Origin: Paludisphaera borealis
GTDB taxonomy: Bacteria > Planctomycetota > Planctomycetia > Isosphaerales > Isosphaeraceae
Reading direction: 5' to 3'
Length of the DNA stretch: 64,000 nt
Assembly (NCBI RefSeq): GCF_001956985.1
Contig: NZ_CP019082.1
Location: 558,001 to 622,000 of the forward strand
Shown: positions 52,825 through 60,279 of the stretch, in pieces
How the letters are laid out: every line of letters starts with the position of its first letter
Numbering within the stretch: position 1 is the stretch's first letter
Position numbers and translations under genes: made by a program
Notes under the pieces: generated by a model
The model's input: only the letters and a program-made list of their open reading frames with translations
The model's database searches: none
What the model was told of the DNA's origin: nothing

Positions 52825-53054
52825 GAGGCGCCACCGATCCATCGGCTGAGCTGCAAGAGACCGCCATCCCGGCGTCGGTCGTCCGATTGGCCTTTGCGGA
52901 TCTCCGTCGTTCCCCGTACCATCCTTGGCATGCAGTGCCCCGAGCGGTTTTGGTTCAAGCTTTTCCATCGGTCCATCCGACGGAATTGTCCAGTGAATCC
53001 GAAAAACCGTCGGATTGCGTAAGCCCGAGAGCCTTGTCTGTCGAGGTCGATTTC

Positions 53055-54179
53055 GTGGACGCATCCTCCCGCCGATCGCCGACTTCCGGCCGACCGGAAC
53101 CGAAGTTGACGGTGATCGTCGTCAACTACGACGGCTGGCCCGACGTGCTCAGCCTGGTCTCCAGGCTTGAGGATGAGCCCGAATTCCTTTCGGGCGCGTG
53201 CCAGGTCGTGGTCGTCGATAATGCGTCCCTCGGCCCGCTTCCGGAGTCGCCCGCGCTTCATCGGCCGGGACTCCAGCTCGTGCTTCGGCCCGATAATGGC
53301 GGATTCGGCGTCGGTGTCAACGCGGGTTGGCGACAGTCGCGCGGTCGCTGGCTGCTTTTGCTCAATCCCGACGTCGACGTCGAGCCCGGGACGCTCGGCC
53401 GGATCTTCGATCGCATCGACGCGCTCGACGCCCTTCCCGGCGACCCGCCCGGCGTCGTCGGCTTCGGCCTTCGCAACTCGGACGGCAGCTCCCAGGGCTC
53501 GGTCGGCGTCTTTCCGAGCCTGGCGCGGACCGTCTTCGAGCAGTTCCTCCCCAGGAGTCGGCGCAAGTATCAGGTGGACGGGCGAATCCGCTTCGGACCG
53601 GTCGACTGGGTGACGGGCGCCTGCATGCTCGTGAACACTCGGATGATGACCGAGCTGGGGGGCTTCGACGAGGACTTTTTCCTCTACCACGAAGAGGTTG
53701 CCCTCTGCCGGACGGCCCGCGACCGGGGCTGGCGAATCGAGTACGATCCGACCGTCAGCGTGATTCACCGACATCCCTTGCAGAATCGGCCGGTTTCGCC
53801 CAAGATGCGGGTCGTCATCCGGCATAGCAAGCTGCTCTATTTTCGGAAGCACACGCCACGGTGGCAGTTTCTCGCCCTGGCGTGGGTGGTCGCTCTGGAA
53901 GCGGCGGCCAAGGGGGCCTGGGCGGCTCTTAGGGGGCGGCCGGTGGAGCGCCGGGCCTGGCGCACGATCGGCCATATCGCCCAGCGACTTCGCCGAGGAC
54001 GTGGCCCGCGCGGTCGCCGCGTCCTCGCCCTGGCGGAGGAAGCGGAGCGTGGCCCGAGCGAGCCTGCCAGGGTGCCCGAACCGAGCAGAAGGCTCGCCCG
54101 GAACGCCGCCAGCCGGCCGGCGGGGGGCGGCGTCTTGCGACGAGAAAGCCGGGCGTCGGCGTCCCGTGATCGGGCCTGA
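53055..54179 (+). CDS. GT2-family glycosyltransferase
   Basis: A transferase of about 374 residues. LTVIVVNYDGWPDVLSLVSRL opens the nucleotide-binding domain; LLLLNPDVDVEPGTL is the metal motif and ELGGFDEDFFLYHEEVALCRTARDRGW the ED motif. The C-terminal 80 residues are basic, Arg/Ala/Pro rich and unstructured. Divergent from the sugar transferase; GTG at 53055 with GAGG eight bases upstream is preferred to TTG at 53034. Confidence 0.85.
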   Translation: MDASSRRSPTSGRPEPKLTVIVVNYDGWPDVLSLVSRLEDEPEFLSGACQVVVVDNASLGPLPESPALHRPGLQLVLRPDNGGFGVGVNAGWRQSRGRWLLLLNPDVDVEPGTLGRIFDRIDALDALPGDPPGVVGFGLRNSDGSSQGSVGVFPSLARTVFEQFLPRSRRKYQVDGRIRFGPVDWVTGACMLVNTRMMTELGGFDEDFFLYHEEVALCRTARDRGWRIEYDPTVSVIHRHPLQNRPVSPKMRVVIRHSKLLYFRKHTPRWQFLALAWVVALEAAAKGAWAALRGRPVERRAWRTIGHIAQRLRRGRGPRGRRVLALAEEAERGPSEPARVPEPSRRLARNAASRPAGGGVLRRESRASASRDRA

Positions 54180-54246
54180 CGCCGGGTGAGGAAACGGGCA
54201 AGGATTCGCCCGTTATGGATCGAACGGCGAAAGGACGGAACCGCTT

Positions 54247-55815
54247 TTGACCACCTCGCAACACGCAACACGGATTGCGCTGCTGACGGCCTTCGCCGCC
54301 GCCCTCCTGGGATGGTTGGCCGCCCACACCGAGGTCATGTACGCCGACGGCCTGCGGTACGTCGCCGGGGCCCAGGCGGTCGAGCGCGGCGACTGGAAGG
54401 CGACGATCGCCCGCGCCGTCGATCATCCGGTCTATCCACTCGCGGTCGCCGCCGCCCATCGCCTGCTCGGAGGAGGCGATCGGCCGCAGGACTGGCAGAC
54501 CGCCGCGCAGGTGGTTTCGGTCGGGGCCGGCGTCCTGCTGGTGGTCCCGCTCTACCTTGTGGCCCTCGAACTGTATGGCCCGGCCGTCGCCTGGCTCGCC
54601 TGCCTGCTGACTTACATGGTCCCGATCACCGGCCATGTGCTGGCCGACGTTCTGTCCGAGGGCGTCTTCTTGCTCTTCTGGACCTGGGGATGCTGGTTCG
54701 CGTTGCGGTTCTTCCGCCGTGGGGGCATGGCCTGGCTGCTGGCGACGCTCGGCGCGGCGGGCCTGGCCTACATGACCCGTCCCGAGGGCCTGCTCTTGCC
54801 CGCGGCCCTCGCCGCGACGCTCGGCCTGATGGTCGTCCGGCCCTCGATTCGGTTCGCCCGGCCGGTCTGGCTGCGGGCGACGGCCCTGATCGTCGTCGGC
54901 CCGCTGGTGCTTCTTGGGCCGTACATCGCGCTCAAGGGTGGGATCGGCACCAAGCCAGCCGTCGCCCGGCTGTTCGGCCTGGCACCGAAGTCGACGGCGA
55001 TGGCGATCGAGCGTGAACGGCCGCTCGACCCCGACCAGTCGGCCGCCAAGGCGTTCGCGACCGCCTGCCGGGGGATGTTCCGAGCCGTCCAGGGAGCCGC
55101 CACCACGCCGTTGCTGGCGCTCGCGGTCCTCGGCCTCTTCTTGCGATCGCCCGGCCGCGATTCCGGCCAGGCGCGCGACCGGCTGTTCGTGGGGATCGTC
55201 TGCGTCGCCTGGACCTTGGCCCTCGTCCGCCTGTACGCGACGGGAGGCTACTGCACGCCTCGGCACGCCTTGATTCTGGCCCTGCCCGTGGTCGCCGCCG
55301 CCGCCAGCGCGCTCGTCCGGCTCTCGGAGCTGACCGCGCGCCGGTTCGCGGCCGACGCGACCGAGGGACGACGGCGGTTCGTCCAGGCGACGGTTTGCGC
55401 GGCGTGTCTGCTGGTCGGCGGTTCGCTCTGGGGCAAGGCGACGCTGGCCCCGGTGAACGAGAGCTACGCCGGCTATCGCCAGGCCGGGGAGTGGCTGTCG
55501 GCCCACACGGCTCCGGGGGCGAAGGTGCTCGACCTCAAGGGCTGGGCGTTGTTCTATGGTCAGCGTCCCGGCTATTCGTTCGGCGATCTCGGCCAGGCGC
55601 CGGGCGACGCCGGCCTTGGCTGGGTCGTCGCGCACGACGCTTTCCTGGTCGGCCCCTGGTCGTACTGCCAGACGGTTCGCGACCTCGTCGGCGGCCGGAC
55701 CCCGGTCCGTTCGTTTCCCGAAACGCGGCGCAAAGGGGTGTCGCAAGTTCACGTCTTCGAGCTTTCGCCCGATATGGCCCGGTCCGAACCCACCGACTCG
55801 ACGACGAGACATTGA
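54247..55815 (+). CDS. GT39/PMT-like membrane glycosyltransferase, paralogue 1
   Basis: A 522-residue inner-membrane protein with about 10-12 helices and a DG-type first loop (ADGLRYVAGAQAVERGDW) that replaces the usual DE/DD of ArnT/PMT proteins, then HPVYPLAVAAAHRLL and RPEGLLLPAALAATL, shared with the next gene. A C-terminal periplasmic domain (GYRQAGEWLSAHTAPGAKVLDLKGWALFY) may bind the acceptor. It likely uses a polyprenyl-linked sugar. TTG start with AAGGACGG nearby. Next paralogue starts 20 bases after its stop. Confidence 0.75.
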   Translation: MTTSQHATRIALLTAFAAALLGWLAAHTEVMYADGLRYVAGAQAVERGDWKATIARAVDHPVYPLAVAAAHRLLGGGDRPQDWQTAAQVVSVGAGVLLVVPLYLVALELYGPAVAWLACLLTYMVPITGHVLADVLSEGVFLLFWTWGCWFALRFFRRGGMAWLLATLGAAGLAYMTRPEGLLLPAALAATLGLMVVRPSIRFARPVWLRATALIVVGPLVLLGPYIALKGGIGTKPAVARLFGLAPKSTAMAIERERPLDPDQSAAKAFATACRGMFRAVQGAATTPLLALAVLGLFLRSPGRDSGQARDRLFVGIVCVAWTLALVRLYATGGYCTPRHALILALPVVAAAASALVRLSELTARRFAADATEGRRRFVQATVCAACLLVGGSLWGKATLAPVNESYAGYRQAGEWLSAHTAPGAKVLDLKGWALFYGQRPGYSFGDLGQAPGDAGLGWVVAHDAFLVGPWSYCQTVRDLVGGRTPVRSFPETRRKGVSQVHVFELSPDMARSEPTDSTTRH

Positions 55816-55834
55816 AACATAAGGGAGTGCCGAC

Positions 55835-57445
55835 ATGGACGTCGCAGCGCCTGAACGAGAGCCCGTGCTCGAACCCGACGCGATCGGCCCGGCGCGGCAC
55901 GCCTGGCGGATCGTCCTGCTCATGGCCGTCGCGGCCCTGTTTCTGAGCTGGACGCTCCGTCATTCCGAGGCCCAGATTCGCGACGGCCTGCGGTCGATCC
56001 AGCTCGCGCAGCGGATCGACGAAGGCGCGTGGCGCGACGGACTCGTCGGGGGGATGGACCATCCGTTGCATCCGCTGGGGATCGTCGCGATGCACCGGCT
56101 GATCGGCGGCGAAGGCCCCGAGTGGTGGCAGCGCGCGGCCGTCGCGCTCGGCTACGCGGCGATCGTCCTGCTCGTGATCCCGCTCTACCTCCTGACCCGC
56201 GACCTCTTCGGCGACCGCGCCGCGTGGCTGGGCTGCGTCCTGTTCATCGTCAACCCGGTGGTCGGATCGGTCGTCGTCAACGTGCTCAGCGAGTCGACGT
56301 TCTTGTTGTTCTGGACCTGGGGCCTGTGGGCGGCCGTGCGGTTCCTGCGCGAGGGGCGGTTCTTCTGGCTGCCGTTGGCCCTCGGTTTCGGCGTGCTCGC
56401 CTACCTGGGCCGTCCTGAAGGGCTGCTCTTGCCGGCGAGCGTGGTGGCGACGCTGGCGCTCTTGCCGATGCATCCGGTGACGCGGATCAACTGGCCGCGA
56501 TGGTGGCGCGCGATCGCGTTTCTGGCCGTCGGCTCTCTGCTGCTCGCGGGTCCGTACATGGCCGCGAAGGGGACGTTCGCCACTCGTCCGGGCCTGGCGC
56601 GCGTGCTGGGTCTCGAAGCCCATTCGTCGCCGGTCGCCCTGGAGCGTGAAGCGCCGCTGCCGGCCGGTCAGACGCCGTTCGAGACGTATCGGCTGGCGAG
56701 TGTTCAGATGTTCGAATCCGTGAACGCCAACGTCCCGCTCGCGGTCCTGGCGCTGGCGGTCCTGGGCCTGGCGACGGCCCGGTCGGGCGCCGCCCCGGCG
56801 CGGACGTGGCTGTTCCTCGGCGTCTTGCTGGCGACGTCCGCGATGGCCCTGGTCCGGCTCCACGCCACGGCCGGTTACTGCTCGCCGCGCAACGCTCTGG
56901 TGCCGGGGATGATCCTGACGTTGATCGCGGCCCACGGGCTGTCGTGGGTGATGAAGCATGTGTCGTTCAACGGTCGTCTGGTCGGCCTGCCTGGCGAGCG
57001 ACTGCAACCGGGGCCCGCGGTATGGGCCGGCGCGATGGCTCTCGGAATCGTGTTCCCCCGATTTCACGAGCCCCTCGTGAGCACGCCCGGGCCGTTCAAC
57101 GTCTACTGGGACGCCGGGCTCTGGCTGGCGAACGCGTCGAAGGACGACGCCCAGGTTCTCGACCTCACCGACTGGTCGCTCTACTTCAGCCAGCGCAAGG
57201 GGTCATCGTTCGCGCAGATCCACGAAGCCGCCGTCGATCCGAACATCCGGTGGGTCGTCGCGCTCAAGTCGCAGGCCGAAGGAGCGTCGACCTACGCGCC
57301 GGCTCTCCGCGAGCTGATCGGCGACCGGCCCCCCGTCGTCGTCGTTCCCGCCTCACCTCAGCCGGGGCAAGTGCAGGTCCAGATCTTCGAACGCGTGGCC
57401 GCCCCTCAGATCGCCCGGGGCGAGACCTCGGGGACGCGGCGCTGA
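55835..57445 (+). CDS. GT39/PMT-like membrane glycosyltransferase, paralogue 2
   Basis: A 536-residue paralogue of the gene upstream: IRDGLRSIQLAQRIDEGAW, HPLHPLGIVAMHRLIGG, RPEGLLLPASVVATL, and DLTDWSLYFSQRKG correspond. GGGAG precedes the ATG at 55835. Its final 93 bases are shared, in antisense, with the C-terminal codons of the convergent gene 57353-59110, and the matching ending of the two paralogues (QVQIFERV / QVHVFELS) shows this end is genuine. Acceptor and sugar are unknown. Confidence 0.75.
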   Translation: MDVAAPEREPVLEPDAIGPARHAWRIVLLMAVAALFLSWTLRHSEAQIRDGLRSIQLAQRIDEGAWRDGLVGGMDHPLHPLGIVAMHRLIGGEGPEWWQRAAVALGYAAIVLLVIPLYLLTRDLFGDRAAWLGCVLFIVNPVVGSVVVNVLSESTFLLFWTWGLWAAVRFLREGRFFWLPLALGFGVLAYLGRPEGLLLPASVVATLALLPMHPVTRINWPRWWRAIAFLAVGSLLLAGPYMAAKGTFATRPGLARVLGLEAHSSPVALEREAPLPAGQTPFETYRLASVQMFESVNANVPLAVLALAVLGLATARSGAAPARTWLFLGVLLATSAMALVRLHATAGYCSPRNALVPGMILTLIAAHGLSWVMKHVSFNGRLVGLPGERLQPGPAVWAGAMALGIVFPRFHEPLVSTPGPFNVYWDAGLWLANASKDDAQVLDLTDWSLYFSQRKGSSFAQIHEAAVDPNIRWVVALKSQAEGASTYAPALRELIGDRPPVVVVPASPQPGQVQVQIFERVAAPQIARGETSGTRR

Positions 57446-59110
57446 GCCGCCGCGCTCGCTCCGAACGTCGTCGCGCCAGACCAGGGCGAGAGCGGCGAGC
57501 GTGGCGACCTCGACGGCCGCCGCCGCGATCAGGGTCGGCGAGCCGAGCCACCAAGGCTGCAACCACGACAGCCGAGCGAAGGCGACGGTCCATGAGGCGT
57601 AGCCGGTGTAGGCCGGGACCATCTGGCCGAACAACCCGATGAATTCGGCCGCGAGCGACGCGGCGACGAGGGCCAGCGGCAAGGCCGGTCGGAGCCGGTC
57701 GCCGAGCGGCCACCGCAGGCCGCCGACGATCACCAGGGTCAGGAACCAGGGCAACGCCGGGCTGGCGTACCAGGGGCCCGTGGACGACGCGCCCCAGGCC
57801 AGTTTCGACTGGACCATGTGGTACGCGAGGGCCGCCGTATACGACGCGACCAGCACCGCGCAGGCCGGCGCCGCGCCGGGGTTGGCGAACAGTCGGCCTC
57901 CGCCTCGCCGCCGACCGGCGACCCACACGAGCCCTCCCCAGGCCCAGCCGAACAGGCCGATCGCGACGACGTCGCGGTACGCGCCGACCGCCCGGGGATG
58001 GGAGTGGAGGAAGCTCCACCCGCCCGCGAAGAACATCCGGCGATCCCAGAGCTGCGTGATCGTCTTGCTCCAGGGGATGCTCGCCGCCGTCTTCAAAAGG
58101 TCGGCCGGGCCGAGGCCTCGGCGATGGTTGACGGCGGCTTCCTGCATCGCGCTCAGCGAGCCGTAGTGTTCGAGGTTGAACCGGATCTCCGATTGCATGA
58201 CCGCGACGAAGCCCAGCGCCAAGGCGACCCCGGCGATCAATGACCGCTTCAGGTCGGCCTTCGCTCGGATCGCCAGCATCAACACGCAGAAGCCGGCGAA
58301 GGGGACGAGCGCGAAGTTGGTCGCCTTCGCCAGCACGGCCATCCCGGTGAGGACGCCCGTCGCCAGCCAGGCCATCGTAAGCCGGCTGCGCCGCAGGTTC
58401 GCGGCGGTCGACGACAGCGAAAGCCCGAGCCAGACGGTGAGCGTGGCCAGGAATACGCCGAGGGCGTCGTTCGCGACCCGGACGCCGTTGAGCAGGAACA
58501 GCGGGTGAGTCGCGAGCGCCAGGCCGATCAGGGCCGCGTCGCGGCGTCGCAAGAGTTGGCGTCGCAGGCAGGCGACGGCCAGCCCGACGGCTCCCGCCGT
58601 CAGCAGCAGGTTGATGAGCCTCATCCCGGCGATCGACGACCGCAACGACCCGACCCCGCCGAGCGCCGAGAACGCCGGCTGGAGCACGCGATAGCTCAAC
58701 GGCCCGTGCTGAGCCTGATAGAGCGAGACCGGCAGGTCGCGGAAGTTCGGCGCCGCGTGCGCCTGGTGCAACGCCCAGAACGAGCCGTAGCCGACGGCCC
58801 CGACGCCGCCGAGCAGGTCGCGCACGGCCGCTTCGGGATGGGGGAACTTCACGGCCTCGGCCAGAAGGGCCGGCGAAACCACCGATTGGCCGGCGACCGG
58901 AGCGCGGCCGGCGTCGCGGAGGTGCTGGACGTAGGCGACGTGCTGGTACTCGTCCCAGCCTTCGAAGGGGGGCAAGACGCACATCAGCACGACGCCCCGG
59001 ACCACGACGAGGGCGAACAAGAGGACGCCGAACCGGCGCCTGAACCGGGACCGGGAAGTTCGAGCTTCGACGCCGCCGGCGAGGTCGGCCCTGATCGTCG
59101 TTTGCGGCAC
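57353..59110 (-). CDS. GT39-like multi-pass membrane protein
   Basis: A 585-residue protein with about 12 helices. The first loop has PPFEGWDEYQHVAYVQHLRD, with the WDE acidic pair expected of PMT/ArnT-like transferases, then ALATHPLFLLNGVRVANDALG. After the last helix the final 35 residues (RPRGLAPGDLRGGHAFED...) are encoded on the strand opposite the 3' end of the neighbouring gene. GTG at 59110 with GAGAAAGAAC upstream is the start; a longer open frame to 59302 lacks a ribosome site. Function in exopolysaccharide or glycolipid assembly inferred. Confidence 0.75.
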   Translation of the reverse strand: MPQTTIRADLAGGVEARTSRSRFRRRFGVLLFALVVVRGVVLMCVLPPFEGWDEYQHVAYVQHLRDAGRAPVAGQSVVSPALLAEAVKFPHPEAAVRDLLGGVGAVGYGSFWALHQAHAAPNFRDLPVSLYQAQHGPLSYRVLQPAFSALGGVGSLRSSIAGMRLINLLLTAGAVGLAVACLRRQLLRRRDAALIGLALATHPLFLLNGVRVANDALGVFLATLTVWLGLSLSSTAANLRRSRLTMAWLATGVLTGMAVLAKATNFALVPFAGFCVLMLAIRAKADLKRSLIAGVALALGFVAVMQSEIRFNLEHYGSLSAMQEAAVNHRRGLGPADLLKTAASIPWSKTITQLWDRRMFFAGGWSFLHSHPRAVGAYRDVVAIGLFGWAWGGLVWVAGRRRGGGRLFANPGAAPACAVLVASYTAALAYHMVQSKLAWGASSTGPWYASPALPWFLTLVIVGGLRWPLGDRLRPALPLALVAASLAAEFIGLFGQMVPAYTGYASWTVAFARLSWLQPWWLGSPTLIAAAAVEVATLAALALVWRDDVRSERGGSAPRPRGLAPGDLRGGHAFEDLDLHLPRLR

Positions 59111-59619
59111 GTTCTTTCTCTCGTTGGGAAAGACGCGCAGGCGCGGATCGCGACCATCGGGCGGCGACGTCCCGCGGCGATTCGGTCCGAGCGCGTCGAG
59201 ACGAACCCGCCTCGTGGCAACGGGTTTATCGATTGCGCGGTCGGGCTCGGTCCACGCAAAGCCGAGGCGTTGCGCGCGTAGTGGATGGGCCAGCCGGCGC
59301 AATCGTCGCGGCCGTCAAGCTCGGGGCGTGAGGGGGGACGCGAAGAACATGTTCACCACGGAGGACAGGGGGCGGCCTTTGGCCGCAACCAAAGAGGAAG
59401 AGATGATCGAGGGAGCATCAGCCTGGCCCGCCCATCGGAAGAAGATTTCACCACGGAGGACAGGAGGGGCATGGAGGAGAGAGGGCGAAGAAGGTTCGGG
59501 CTTCTCCTCTGCGGCCCTCGTCTCCTCCGTGACCCTCCGAGTCCTCCGTGGTGAGTCGTTCCGGCGTCCAAGGTTTGGGCGGCCCCAATGAGCGAGCGGC
59601 CGGGAGTTGTCAGGTTCGC
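59111..59619. other. Intergenic region with CACCACGGAGGA repeats
   Basis: No gene in these 509 bases. TCACCACGGAGGAC occurs at 59353-59366 and 59448-59461, and its reverse complement GTCCTCCGTGGTGA at 59539-59552, so two direct and one inverted copy. This motif is a frequent dispersed repeat in planctomycete and other genomes. The two outer copies could fold as a long hairpin. Confidence 0.55.
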
Positions 59620-59970
59620 TCAGGACTTGAGCTTCGCCAGGGCCGCGGCGCGGTTTTCGACGATGTCGAGAACCTTGTGCAAGTTCATCGTCCGGAAAAT
59701 GTCCATGATGTAGGGCGAGACGCCGTAGATCACGGTCTGCCCCTTGCGGCGATCGATCCGCCGCTTGATCGTGACCAGGAAGCCGATCTCGGAGCTGGCG
59801 AGGTAATTGACGTCGGTCAGGTCGATGGCGAACCGGCCGTCCTCGCGCGACTCGAGGAGCTTATATAGCCAGTCGCGCTGGCTGAGCTGCCAGTCGTAAT
59901 TCTCTTCTTCGGTGGGCTCGAAGTTGATGATCATGACGTCGCTCACCTCGCTGGTCGTGAAGTTCAGCAT
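59620..59970 (-). CDS. STAS-domain (anti-sigma factor antagonist) protein
   Basis: A 116-residue single-domain STAS protein. The strand ILINFEP-like (as VMIINFEPTEEENYDW), the helix-loop DGRFAIDLTDVNYLASSEIGFLVTIKRRI with the usual phosphoserine replaced in LASSEIG (serines present), and VSPYIMDIFRTMNL match SpoIIAA/RsbV-like proteins. It probably takes part in partner switching with a serine kinase and regulator not in the window. GGAGGG seven bases before the ATG at 59970. Confidence 0.85.
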   Translation of the reverse strand: MLNFTTSEVSDVMIINFEPTEEENYDWQLSQRDWLYKLLESREDGRFAIDLTDVNYLASSEIGFLVTIKRRIDRRKGQTVIYGVSPYIMDIFRTMNLHKVLDIVENRAAALAKLKS

Positions 59971-60279
59971 GCGAAGTCCCTCCAGGACCCCAGGTGAGTG
60001 AATCGGCCAAATAATCACGGCGTCTCGCCACGACGTCGGAGCAAGACTGGCCTTATATGTCGAATGTATTGGGTGGGCCAGAACCGGCCCCGTGGAGTCT
60101 CCGGATGGATTCTAACGGACTCTTCATTTGAATCAAGAAAGATTGATTTTGATTCGCCGAGCGCGCGGAGCGACCGTCCTCGATCGAGATCGGGACGGCC
60201 GGCGCTCAACGACCTTGGGGAATCGCTCGGCGGAGGTTGCCGTCGCCGAGCGCTTCATGTCCTGTTCGCCGCGTTGACG
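59971..60279. other. Intergenic region with an AT-rich dyad
   Basis: In these 309 bases no gene is seen. GAATCAA (60130-60136) and TTGATTC (60149-60155) form a dyad in the AT-richest part, about 165 bases before the STAS start, possibly its promoter or an operator. The remainder is ordinary. Confidence 0.35.
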
